DNA of 64,000 nucleotides. Origin: Irineochytrium annulatum (lineage: Eukaryota > Chytridiomycota > Chytridiomycetes > Chytridiales > Chytridiaceae). Positions 47,012 to 55,454 of the stretch are shown here, one piece after another. Position numbers and translations under genes: made by a program. The notes under the pieces were generated by a model, which saw nothing but the letters and a program-made list of their open reading frames with translations, was not told the origin of the DNA and made no database searches. The stretch lies in NCBI GenBank assembly GCA_027600665.1, contig JADGJL010000010.1:62001-126000 (forward strand), given 5' to 3'. Within the stretch, counting starts at the first letter, position 1. Each line of letters opens with the position of its first letter.

Positions 47012-47686
47012 ATGCCTACGATATTAGTTGCTGACGACGATGCGAACATTCGCAAACTCGTCTGTTTATTTTTGCGCAACGACGGATTTACTACCATCAA
47101 CGCCGTAGACGGAAAGGAAGCCCTGGCTATCTATACCTCCACGCCAGTCGATTTGGTTATTCTTGATATTATGATGCCAGTCATGGACGGTTGGGCATTA
47201 TGCGAGGAACTTCGAAGAGCCAATCCGGATCTTCCGTTACTCATGTTGACGGCAAGAAACGAGACCTGGGAGAAAGTACAAGCATTTCAGCTCGGGACAG
47301 ATGATTATATGACGAAGCCATTCGATCCGCTTGAGTTGATGGCTCGCGTCAAGGCACTGTTGAAACGATACCGTATAGGTTTAACGCAGACCATCCAATT
47401 AGGAAACGTTATTCTGAACCGGCAGACTTATAAGGTCCTGAGGGGTACAGAGTCGTTCACCTTGCCGCTTAAAGAGTTCGAATTATTGTATAAACTTGCT
47501 GGATTACCGGGACAAGTCTATACGCGGGAGCAACTAATCGATCAAGTTTGGGGAATTAATTATACTGGCGATGATCGAACGATAGACGTGCATATTAAAC
47601 GTCTACGCGAACGTTTTACCGATATCTCCGATTTTCGTATCGAAACGGTGCGGGGACTTGGCTACCGGCTAGAGGTGCAGGAGTGA
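47012..47686 (+). CDS. OmpR/PhoB family response regulator 2
   Basis: A 224-residue paralogue of the regulator at 38764, the same length, with Asp52 in VILDIMMPVMDG, the Lys in DYMTKPFDP, and the same winged-helix end. ATG 47012 is used; the frame extends upstream through the terminator and that part is not coding. The recognition helix region (DDRTIDVHIKRLRERF) is the same in both regulators, so they may bind the same sites and cross-talk. It overlaps kinase 2. Confidence 0.92.
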   Translation: MPTILVADDDANIRKLVCLFLRNDGFTTINAVDGKEALAIYTSTPVDLVILDIMMPVMDGWALCEELRRANPDLPLLMLTARNETWEKVQAFQLGTDDYMTKPFDPLELMARVKALLKRYRIGLTQTIQLGNVILNRQTYKVLRGTESFTLPLKEFELLYKLAGLPGQVYTREQLIDQVWGINYTGDDRTIDVHIKRLRERFTDISDFRIETVRGLGYRLEVQE

Positions 47687-49044
47687 CCGGCTCCCTCTAT
47701 ACACGTGTAGTCCTGACCTTTTTGGTCTCCGTGACCGGGGGCACCATCCTTTCTTTTCTTGCTACAACCTGGATATTTCAAGATAAATTAAACGAAAACA
47801 TACAAGCTTCCTTGCTTGACTTTGGACAGGATATCGTCCGCATCTACGAGACATTGCCTCTACGCGAAGCAGAAATGTTTATAAGTGAAATGAAACAACT
47901 CAACTCTTACCACATCCGAATCTATAAAGCAACGGGTCCGTTTCAATCCTATGGAGAACTTAAAGGACAACATCCTTTCCTAGTGACTACAGAACAATTG
48001 AAGAAAGTGCTGGATGGAGGAAGAGTCCAAGTTAATGGAATCGATACGATCTTCTTGGGATTGCCGATAAAAACTGAAATGGGAAGCATAGCAATGTTTG
48101 TAGAGCCCCTCACTTCCTCTTCCACCTCATTTCTTATCAAATTTGTTGTAACCTTTTTGATTTGTTCGTTGTTAGCAGGAAGCCTATTGATACTAATTGC
48201 GGCTATTTTTCTGGTAAGACCGATCAAAAAATTGACAAAAGCGACCCGGCTTATAGCTGCTGGAGATTTCAACGTCAAGCTTAATATTAAACAAAAGGGT
48301 GAGATAGGTACTTTGGCTCGCAGCTTTGAAGAAATGATGCACGATCTAAAGCAGCTTGAGCAGATGCGCAGGGAATTTGTAGCAAACGTGTCCCATGAAG
48401 TTCAGTCTCCGCTCACTTCCATTTCCGGTTTTGCTATAGCGCTCAAGCAGGTAGACCTCCCGGATGACGAAAAAAGCGATTATCTCGACATTATCATCAC
48501 TGAAACTGCACGAATGTCCAAAATAAGTGATAGTCTGCTAAAGCTGAGTTTGCTTGAATCTCAATCATTGCAAATGCGGCTGGCCACGCTCAGTCTGGAT
48601 GAACAGATCAGACGAGTAATTGTCGCTATTCAACCCCAATGGTCGGCCCGTAACATTCAGATCGATCTTGATTTGCAGCCCACCCAAATCACGGCCGATT
48701 ATGATCAGTTAAATCAGGTGTGGATCAATATCTTCGGCAATGCCATCAAATTTTCCGAAGATGGTGCCCGAATTAACGTCACGATCAAACAGAATATCAA
48801 GAACGTGGCGATCCGCATATCGGATTCGGGTATTGGTATTCTCCCGGAAGACCAAAAGCGTATATTTGACCGCTTCTTTAAAGCAGATCGTTCCCACAGT
48901 CAGAAATATGAAGGAAGCGGTATGGGACTAGCTATTGTAAAGCAGATCATCTCGCTTCATCAAGGGGACATCCGGGTGGAGAGCGAATATGGACGAGGAA
49001 CGACCTTCATCGTCATCTTGCCAATTACAACACCCACAGAGTGA
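47683..49044 (+). CDS. Membrane sensor histidine kinase 2
   Basis: A 453-residue paralogue of kinase 1 starting with GTG that overlaps the regulator stop. Two membrane segments (about 8-30 and 150-179), HAMP linker, dimerisation domain with His238 in NVSHEVQSPLTSIS, and ATPase boxes (DSGIGI, GSGMGLAIVK) are intact. The cytoplasmic half is nearly the same as in kinase 1, while the extracellular sensor is more divergent, which suggests different signals feeding a common output. Confidence 0.92.
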   Translation: MTGSLYTRVVLTFLVSVTGGTILSFLATTWIFQDKLNENIQASLLDFGQDIVRIYETLPLREAEMFISEMKQLNSYHIRIYKATGPFQSYGELKGQHPFLVTTEQLKKVLDGGRVQVNGIDTIFLGLPIKTEMGSIAMFVEPLTSSSTSFLIKFVVTFLICSLLAGSLLILIAAIFLVRPIKKLTKATRLIAAGDFNVKLNIKQKGEIGTLARSFEEMMHDLKQLEQMRREFVANVSHEVQSPLTSISGFAIALKQVDLPDDEKSDYLDIIITETARMSKISDSLLKLSLLESQSLQMRLATLSLDEQIRRVIVAIQPQWSARNIQIDLDLQPTQITADYDQLNQVWINIFGNAIKFSEDGARINVTIKQNIKNVAIRISDSGIGILPEDQKRIFDRFFKADRSHSQKYEGSGMGLAIVKQIISLHQGDIRVESEYGRGTTFIVILPITTPTE

Positions 49045-49122
49045 TTGAATTTTATGCCTTCACTAGTCTATGACACCCTGTAAAAACCTCCTTGCGTATA
49101 ATGATGCAAACTTTTTTTGCCT

Positions 49123-49177
49123 GTTCATCCTCCGTTCATGTTGTAGTCATTAGGGGGACATCTTGGTTTGTTATATT
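49123..49177 (+). promoter_or_regulatory. Predicted response-regulator activated promoter 3 (four 11-bp repeats)
   Basis: GTTCAT, GTTCAT, AGTCAT and GGACAT start at 49123, 49134, 49145 and 49156, and TATATT (-10, 49172-49177) follows after 10 bp. Spacing is the same as at 40913 and 42062, although the bases between the boxes differ. Confidence 0.65.
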
Positions 49178-49238
49178 GTGTTTAGCGCCCACGTTATGGT
49201 GGCTTAACACAATGATGAAGACAGGAGTAGATGCAAGA

Positions 49239-51368
49239 ATGAAACCAAGAGAGGTAACAAAACTGGAGATGAGTGTGAGGAGAGCAAGAAAGAGAAATAC
49301 TATAGCTGCTGTGACTCTCATGCTGACGATACTTGCCCCGCTATCTGCAATGGCCGCACCGGCTGTCATGAATAACAGCATTAACCTTACGTACGAGACA
49401 ACAAAGAAAACCGTAATCGAAAAAGCTAAATTGCTGACGGAGACGTACGGTACGACGAGTCTGCAATATGCGCTCATTGATGGTGGAGAGATTACGGTGT
49501 CCGGTCAAACGGGGAAGAACGATCTAAACGACAAGGTACCTCTTACTACGAACACGATCTATGGCATAGGGTCAACCAGTAAAATGTTTCTTACAGCTTC
49601 AGTGATGAAGCTGGTGGATGAAGGCAAGATCGATCTGGATGTGCCTGTTGTGAACTATATGCCTGATTTTACAATGAAAGATAATCGACACAAACAGATT
49701 ACACCCCGTATGTTGCTGAATCATTCGGCCGGGCTTCCCGGAGCTTCTAACGGTAGTGCTATACTGTATGGGGACAATGATACCATTGCACATGATACCT
49801 TTTTGGATCAATTGGCGACCCAGAATCTGATGGCAGAGCCAGGTGCGTATTCGGTGTACTCTAACGATGGATTTACATTAGCTGAAATTCTGGTTGAGAG
49901 AGTCACTGGTATGAGCTTTACGGCATTTATACACAAATATATTACAGAGCCTCTGAAAATGAATCATACCAAAACACCACAGGATATAGTTAATCCGGAA
50001 GAAATGGCGGGAATCTATTCCCCTTTTTATGAGGCACAACTTCCAAAAGAGAATTATAATATCATTGCTTCAGGAGGCATATATTCCACCGCTAAGGATC
50101 TGGTGAAATTTTCGCAAATCTTCACAGGAGAGGTCAAAGGGATTCTTTCCAACAAGTCGGTAGAAGCCATGGAGCAAAAAGAATACAGAAGAGGCATGTG
50201 GCCAAAGGATAGTGATTCTTCTATGTCGTACGGATTAGGGTGGGATAGTGTGGACTTGTTCCCATTCAGTGAGTACGGCATCAAGGCTGTTACGAAAGGT
50301 GGAGATACGTTATCTTATCATTCTTCACTCGTCGTACTTCCGGAATACAACATGGCTGCAGCCGTGATCTCTTCAGACGGGTCAAGCGTAACCGATCAAT
50401 TCATTGCGAGTGAGTTATTACTTAGCGCACTTGAAGAAAAGGGCATGATTAAAGAACGGAAACCGGAAAAATCATTTGGTGTACCTGTGAAGGCTGATAT
50501 GCCTAAAGAAATCTCCAAGTTTGCAGGGAATTATGGTGGCAATAATTCAGTGACGAAGATCAAAATAAATACGGCTGGACAAATGACGGTCTCCTCTCTC
50601 ACGTCTCCAAGTCATCCGGTTCAAGAATACACCTATACATCAGATGGTACTTTTGTGAGTGATGATGGTACAGAAAAGTTGAAATTCGTTGTGGAGAAAA
50701 ATGGGAATACCTACCTGTGGTCTCGATCTTATATCTCCGTTCCAGGACTCGGACAGGTGGCTCTCTCAGAATATAATGCGGAGAAGCTGGAAGCCAATAC
50801 ATTACCCAAGGAGATTAACGATGCATGGGCAAAGCGTGATGGTAAAAAATATTATCTGGTGAATGCGAAATACACATCCATGTTTTATCTTAATGCTACA
50901 TCGATCGTGCCTATTTATATGAATAAAGAGAATCCAGGGTATATGTCCAATAATAAGATTATTGGAGCAGACGAAGCAGCCAATCAATTGCAGATTCCGG
51001 GTAGTGCCGGACGAGAACCAATGGACATTCATTTCTTCAAAAAGAACGATGGAGAGTATCTTACATTTTCAGGTTATGTATTCGTCAGTGAGGAATTGGT
51101 AAAACCAATCTATTCCGGTAAACAATCCGCAACAACGATTCAAGCAGATGGATATGCCAAATGGTTTTCGGTACCCGCTACTGCGAAAGGAAAAGTCATG
51201 ACAGTGAAGTTATCTGCAAATGGAGCCTTCGCTATCTATGATCAGAACGGAGTTTGTATTAATCACAGCGTAGTCAGCGGTAATAATGTTGTTGTTTTAC
51301 CCGAAAACGGCCGTATTGTATTTGCAGGTGAGGCTGGCGCCAAATTTGAAATTTCACTAAAAAAGTAA
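49239..51368 (+). CDS. Secreted class C serine hydrolase 2
   Basis: A 709-residue paralogue of the protein at 44801, alike along its whole length: signal peptide ending AMAAP, GSTSKMF (SxxK), YSNDGF (YxN), KGGDT, and the same uncharacterised C-terminal region. I use ATG 49239, 12 bp after ACAGGAG; ATG 49269 would give a start more like that of the paralogue. The frame continues upstream to 49092 across the repeat promoter, which is not coding. It is followed after 25 bp by hydrolase 3, so it pairs a serine hydrolase with an alpha/beta hydrolase as in the first module, in the opposite order. Confidence 0.86.
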   Translation: MKPREVTKLEMSVRRARKRNTIAAVTLMLTILAPLSAMAAPAVMNNSINLTYETTKKTVIEKAKLLTETYGTTSLQYALIDGGEITVSGQTGKNDLNDKVPLTTNTIYGIGSTSKMFLTASVMKLVDEGKIDLDVPVVNYMPDFTMKDNRHKQITPRMLLNHSAGLPGASNGSAILYGDNDTIAHDTFLDQLATQNLMAEPGAYSVYSNDGFTLAEILVERVTGMSFTAFIHKYITEPLKMNHTKTPQDIVNPEEMAGIYSPFYEAQLPKENYNIIASGGIYSTAKDLVKFSQIFTGEVKGILSNKSVEAMEQKEYRRGMWPKDSDSSMSYGLGWDSVDLFPFSEYGIKAVTKGGDTLSYHSSLVVLPEYNMAAAVISSDGSSVTDQFIASELLLSALEEKGMIKERKPEKSFGVPVKADMPKEISKFAGNYGGNNSVTKIKINTAGQMTVSSLTSPSHPVQEYTYTSDGTFVSDDGTEKLKFVVEKNGNTYLWSRSYISVPGLGQVALSEYNAEKLEANTLPKEINDAWAKRDGKKYYLVNAKYTSMFYLNATSIVPIYMNKENPGYMSNNKIIGADEAANQLQIPGSAGREPMDIHFFKKNDGEYLTFSGYVFVSEELVKPIYSGKQSATTIQADGYAKWFSVPATAKGKVMTVKLSANGAFAIYDQNGVCINHSVVSGNNVVVLPENGRIVFAGEAGAKFEISLKK

Positions 51369-51393
51369 ATGAACTCAACAGGAGAGAACCATC

Positions 51394-52335
51394 ATGATGA
51401 AAAAAATATTAATCATTTTGCTCAAAATATTCGGAGCGATCGTTATCGCTTTTGCATTATTTATTGCGACTGTCTTTATTGTTAATGTATTTAGCAACAA
51501 ATCGGAGGAAGGGAAAATAAAATCATACGGCCAGTTTGTAGCGGTTGACGGGAAAAACATGAATGTGTTGATTCAAGGAAAAGGCAAAGAAACGGTGGTA
51601 TTACTTCCTGGGTATGGAACACCCGCCCCAGCCCTTGATTTCAAACCGCTCATCGATCAGCTATCTCCATTTTACAAAGTCGTTGTCATTGAACCTTTCG
51701 GTTATGGATTAAGTGACATTACTGAAAAAGAGCGTACTACGGAAAATATGGTTAGTGAAATTCATGAAGCGTTACAGCAACTTGGTATTCATCGTTATAC
51801 GCTCATGGCTCACTCCATTTCAGGAATATACGGACTGGATTATGTGAACAAATATGCAAACGAAGTAACTTCCTTTGTCGGCATCGAGAGCAGTGTCCCA
51901 ACGCAGGGAGGTAACGATGATCCATTCCCAACTGAAACGTACAAACTGCTTAAAAAATCAGGATTCTACCGATTGTTAATGAAACTGGCCCCTGATCAAC
52001 TGATTGCACCCGATGTTGATGATGAAACCAGAGAACAAATTCGAATCCTTTCACTCAAAAATACGTTTAATCCGAACAATCTGAATGAAGGCGAAAACTT
52101 TGGTCCTAACTTCAAAGCAGCGGAGAACCTGACCTTCCCCAAAGATCTTCCGTTGATTTTCTTCTTACAAGCGAATGATACTGAAACGGAAGGATGGATA
52201 CCCTTGCATGAAGAGCAAGTCAAAGATTCAGTGCATGGAAAAGTGATGACTTTCGAGGGAGATCATTATTTGCATCACACCCGCTCCAAAGAAATGGTTC
52301 AAGAATATAGGAAGTTTATGAGTGAAATAGAGTAG
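51394..52335 (+). CDS. Membrane-anchored alpha/beta hydrolase 3
   Basis: A 313-residue paralogue of hydrolases 1 and 2 with a shorter N-terminus: membrane helix at about residues 8-31, VLLPGYGTPAPALDF, and a late histidine in EGDHYLHHT. The nucleophile elbow reads AHSISG, with alanine in place of the first glycine of GXSXG; serine and the second glycine are kept, so activity is still likely. It is the second gene of the transcript that starts at the third repeat promoter and is closed by a terminator. Confidence 0.85.
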   Translation: MMKKILIILLKIFGAIVIAFALFIATVFIVNVFSNKSEEGKIKSYGQFVAVDGKNMNVLIQGKGKETVVLLPGYGTPAPALDFKPLIDQLSPFYKVVVIEPFGYGLSDITEKERTTENMVSEIHEALQQLGIHRYTLMAHSISGIYGLDYVNKYANEVTSFVGIESSVPTQGGNDDPFPTETYKLLKKSGFYRLLMKLAPDQLIAPDVDDETREQIRILSLKNTFNPNNLNEGENFGPNFKAAENLTFPKDLPLIFFLQANDTETEGWIPLHEEQVKDSVHGKVMTFEGDHYLHHTRSKEMVQEYRKFMSEIE

Positions 52336-52350
52336 AGTGTGTCAACAAAA

Positions 52351-52376
52351 GAAGCCGCGAAATCGCGGCTTTTTTC
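52351..52376 (+). terminator. Rho-independent terminator after hydrolase 3
   Basis: GAAGCCGCGA and TCGCGGCTTTTTTC form a stem with a short loop and a T run. Confidence 0.85.
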
Positions 52377-52430
52377 TATTGAAAGAGGTGATGAACATAC
52401 ATACGTAGTTACTTTATTGGAAAATTAAGG

Positions 52431-52493
52431 TTGACACTCCTTGTCGCCGCGTATACAATCGTATACATGAATGCGTTGTATACATATGTATAC
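52431..52493 (+). promoter_or_regulatory. Sigma-A promoter with four GTATAC boxes
   Basis: TTGACA (52431-52436), 17 bp, TACAAT (52454-52459). Four copies of the palindrome GTATAC start at 52451, 52461, 52478 and 52488, as two pairs each with a 10-bp period, the first overlapping the -10. This is a likely repressor site for an unknown regulator of the 124-aa gene and ABC exporter. Confidence 0.65.
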
Positions 52494-52512
52494 ACGTCAT
52501 GGAGGTGGCAGG

Positions 52513-52887
52513 ATGAGAGATCGACAGATCGAAGAATCGGATGGAAGTGTACGTCAAGGTGAACGTCCGAGACGTGATGTGGGTGACAGCGAGCAACGTG
52601 GAGAGCATTCCAGACGTGGCAGAGGACATGGTGAACATCAGGGGAAACGGGGCCATGGTGCGCAAACCTTCCGTCGCGGCCGGATTCTTGTATTTCTGGA
52701 ACAGATGCAGAATCGAAGAACAACGCTCGCCAGACAACTTGGTCAGGAGGAGTATGAACATATTCGCCCAATAATCAGTGGGGAGTTGAAAGCCATTGAT
52801 CAGGTCATCGACGAGTATGTCCATCTTTTCGAACTGCAAAATGAAGATGTAGGTCCCAATAAGAATCTGGAGAGTGAGAGTGAATAA
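52513..52887 (+). CDS. Uncharacterised 124-aa protein upstream of an ABC exporter
   Basis: I do not recognise a named family. The first ~60 residues are low in complexity, rich in Arg, Gly, Glu and His (such as RRGRGHGEHQGKRGHG), and the last ~60 form a helical domain (RGRILVFLEQMQNRRTTLAR and ISGELKAIDQVIDEYVHLFE). No membrane segment. ATG 52513 follows GGAGGTGGCAGG. The stop is 2 bp before the exporter start, so the two are tightly coupled. It may be a regulator or accessory of the exporter; the His/Arg-rich part could bind metal or nucleic acid. Confidence 0.7.
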   Translation: MRDRQIEESDGSVRQGERPRRDVGDSEQRGEHSRRGRGHGEHQGKRGHGAQTFRRGRILVFLEQMQNRRTTLARQLGQEEYEHIRPIISGELKAIDQVIDEYVHLFELQNEDVGPNKNLESESE

Positions 52888-52889
52888 GT

Positions 52890-54608
52890 ATGATTCGTCG
52901 TTTTTTTTCGTATTATCGTCCTTATAAAAAACTGTTTTTGATTGATTTTGGATGTGCTGTACTCGCAGGTCTTCTGGAGTTGGCTTTCCCCCTTGCCGTC
53001 AGCAAATTCATTAATGAGTTGTTGCCGGGTCAGGATTGGCCTCTTATTTTGCTTGCCTGTATTGTGCTGTTATCCATCTATGCACTTAATACGGTATTGA
53101 ACTATGTCGTTACATACTGGGGACATATGCTGGGCATTAACATTGAGACCAACATGCGTGAGAAGATGTTCGCTCACTTGCAGAAGCTGTCTTTCCGGTT
53201 CTTCGATAATCGCAAAACAGGTCATTTGATTGGTCATCTTACGAATGATCTGAACGATATCGGCGAGGTTGCTCACCATGGACCCGAAGATGTGTTCATT
53301 GCAGTGATGACATTAATCGGATCATTCTGGCTGATGGCTAACATTAATCTTGAGCTTGCGCTCCTAACCTTTATCATTATCCCAATTATGGCTTGGGTCA
53401 TTATCGTATTCGGTGGCCGTATGACGAAGACGTATCGAAGACTCTTCGGAGACGTCGGCAATTTCAATGCGCGCATTGAGGACAATGTCGGTGGCATGCG
53501 TGTTGTGCAATCGTTTGCCAACGAAGAACACGAAAAAGAGCTTTTTGCTGTAGACAATCAGAATTTCCGTAAAACCAAGCTGCTTGCCTACAAAACGATG
53601 GCGAAAAGTATCTCGGTCAGTTATATGATGATGCGACTGGTTACGGTATTTGTCATGATCAGCGGGGCTTGGTTTTATATTGATGGCAGAATTAATATGG
53701 GTGATTTTATGGCCTTCCTGCTGCTATCGAATATCTTCTTCCGTCCTATCGAGAAGATTAACGCAGTCATCGAAAGTTATCCAAAGGGCATCGCTGGTTT
53801 CAAGCGTTATCTGGAGATCATTGATACAGAACCTGAAATTGCGGATAACAAAAACGCCGTGGAATTCGAAAGTGTGAAGGGTGATATTCGTTTTGAGAAC
53901 GTCTCGTTTGGATATGAATCCAGTCGCCGTATTTTAAATGATATCAGTCTGACTGTTCGACCAGGGGAAACCGTTGCTTTTGTTGGCCCGTCAGGCGCAG
54001 GTAAGACAACCATCTGCAGCCTGCTTCCTCGATTCTATGAGGTAGAAGAGGGACGAATCACTGTAGATGGAGTGGACATTCGGGATGTTAAGCTTCAATC
54101 GTTGCGTAAGCATATCGGGATCGTTCAACAGGATGTATTTTTGTTCTCGGGTACCATTAAGGAGAATATTGCTTATGGTGACCTGAGTGCAACGGACGAA
54201 CAGATCTGGGATGCTGCTCGCCGTGCCTCATTGGAGGAATTGATTCTTACGTTGCCGGACGGCATGGATACGGTCATTGGTGAGCGTGGAGTCAAGCTAT
54301 CCGGAGGACAGAAGCAACGGTTATCCATTGCTCGTATGTTCTTGAAAAATCCACCCATTCTTATTCTGGATGAGGCAACCTCTGCACTGGACACGGAAAC
54401 GGAAGCACTTATTCAGCAATCACTCGCGGAACTGTCGGTGGGTAGAACGACACTTGTGATTGCACACCGATTGACAACGATCAAGAACGCGGATCGAATC
54501 ATTGTAGTGAACACAGATGGTATCGCTGAACAGGGTAACCATGAGGAATTGGTCGCCGCTGGAGGCATATACAGCCGTCTTCATCAGGTGCAATATAGTC
54601 ACTCTTAA
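52890..54608 (+). CDS. ABC exporter, half-transporter with fused ATPase (MdlB/LmrA type)
   Basis: A 572-residue protein with a six-helix membrane domain (about residues 1-315) and a C-terminal ATPase: Walker A GPSGAGKTT, Q-loop in IGIVQQDVFLFSG, signature LSGGQKQRL, Walker B ILILDEATSALD and the H-loop in VIAHRLTT. The coupling-helix region is normal. Alone it should work as a homodimer exporting lipids or drugs. It is expressed from the GTATAC promoter together with the 124-aa protein. The substrate cannot be read. Confidence 0.92.
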   Translation: MIRRFFSYYRPYKKLFLIDFGCAVLAGLLELAFPLAVSKFINELLPGQDWPLILLACIVLLSIYALNTVLNYVVTYWGHMLGINIETNMREKMFAHLQKLSFRFFDNRKTGHLIGHLTNDLNDIGEVAHHGPEDVFIAVMTLIGSFWLMANINLELALLTFIIIPIMAWVIIVFGGRMTKTYRRLFGDVGNFNARIEDNVGGMRVVQSFANEEHEKELFAVDNQNFRKTKLLAYKTMAKSISVSYMMMRLVTVFVMISGAWFYIDGRINMGDFMAFLLLSNIFFRPIEKINAVIESYPKGIAGFKRYLEIIDTEPEIADNKNAVEFESVKGDIRFENVSFGYESSRRILNDISLTVRPGETVAFVGPSGAGKTTICSLLPRFYEVEEGRITVDGVDIRDVKLQSLRKHIGIVQQDVFLFSGTIKENIAYGDLSATDEQIWDAARRASLEELILTLPDGMDTVIGERGVKLSGGQKQRLSIARMFLKNPPILILDEATSALDTETEALIQQSLAELSVGRTTLVIAHRLTTIKNADRIIVVNTDGIAEQGNHEELVAAGGIYSRLHQVQYSHS

Positions 54609-54662
54609 TCCATATAAATTGAAGTATAGAATATTTACACTTGATACTCTGATGACAGAACA

Positions 54663-54795
54663 ACCTTCCGATTGCTGTTATCCCCAGATTTTTTTATTCC
54701 TTCTTTAAAGGGGAAATCCGGGGATAAAGGCAAACGCTTCGCTTCTTCAGGTTATTTCTGTCCTCTCCGTTTTATGTAAATGTTCAGTTCAATTT
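54663..54795 (-). repeat. Intergenic palindromic repeat element, copy 2 (inverted relative to copy 1)
   Basis: Read on the reverse strand this segment runs through AACATTTACAT, AACGGAGAGG, GAAGCGAAGCGTT, TATCCCCGGATTT and AAAATCTGGGGATAACAG in the same order as copy 1 at 7263-7440, but without the AGCTTTC hairpin insert. The two long arms (54679-54691 and 54714-54726 on the forward strand) pair with one mismatch. It lies after the ABC exporter and may also help end that transcript. Confidence 0.6.
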
Positions 54796-54856
54796 ATATA
54801 GAAACTTAAGTAGGTGACTAAGTATTTGTATAAAGTATCTAAATCAATTAAACCTT

Positions 54857-54880
54857 GCCGCGCATATGTGCGGCTTTTTG
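54857..54880 (+). terminator. Probable Rho-independent terminator
   Basis: GCCGCGCATATGTGCGGC followed by TTTTT, in the gap between the ABC exporter and the MarR gene. Confidence 0.65.
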
Positions 54881-54920
54881 GTTTGGCTTAAAAATGTGGT
54901 AACCAAATATCAAGGGAAAA

Positions 54921-54977
54921 TATAATGTTGACAACGTCCACTAACCTAATTATTATAATGTTGACAATGTCCACTAA
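54921..54977 (+). promoter_or_regulatory. MarR promoter with duplicated operator
   Basis: Two 24-bp direct repeats (54921-54944 and 54954-54977) differ at a single base and begin 33 bp apart, about three helical turns. Each contains TTGACA and an imperfect palindrome GACAAYGTC. TTGACA of the first (54928-54933) with TATTAT (54951-54956) at 17 bp makes a promoter, so a bound protein would cover the -35 and the transcription start. The MarR gene that follows is the likely regulator. Confidence 0.6.
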
Positions 54978-55031
54978 AAAGGAGGGTTTGACATCGACTC
55001 TCAGTACATAAATCCAGATATTCTGGCTGAC

Positions 55032-55454
55032 ATGCGACGTTTTAACCGTTTTTATACCAACATACTTGGTGTACTCGACAAGCATATTCTCGGAACAGGG
55101 TATTCCTTTGCTGAAGTACGGGTCATTATCGAGATTGGAATTCGGGGAGAGAGCATTGCGAACAATCTGGTGGATACACTGACCATTGATCGCAGTTATA
55201 TGAGCCGCATTGTGAACAAGCTGACCAAGGAAGGTCTGCTGGTGAAAGTGAATTCTGAAGCCGATAGCCGGGTCAGTCTGATTCGTCTGACAGCCAAGGG
55301 TGAGGAGCTGTATGCCCAATTAAATGATCGTTCCGATCAACAGATTCTGAAATTAATGCAAGAACTCAATGAAGAAGAGATTCAAGAGGTATACACCTCC
55401 ATGATGAACATACAAGAGAAGTTGAACAAGAAGGCAGGAGAGACAACACGATGA
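55032..55454 (+). CDS. MarR family transcriptional regulator
   Basis: 140 residues from ATG 55032: a winged helix-turn-helix (GESIANNLVDTLTIDRSYMSRIV) and the wing (EADSRVSLIRLTAKGEELYA). Annotated here from the first in-frame ATG, but the true start is probably earlier: AAGGAGG at 54979-54985 has no ATG, GTG or TTG in frame at proper distance, and the in-frame codon there is ATC 54993, giving the MarR-like start IDSQYINPDILADM. It overlaps the lyase gene by ATGA. The duplicated operator upstream suggests autoregulation, with the lyase as a co-regulated gene. Confidence 0.8.
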   Translation: MRRFNRFYTNILGVLDKHILGTGYSFAEVRVIIEIGIRGESIANNLVDTLTIDRSYMSRIVNKLTKEGLLVKVNSEADSRVSLIRLTAKGEELYAQLNDRSDQQILKLMQELNEEEIQEVYTSMMNIQEKLNKKAGETTR

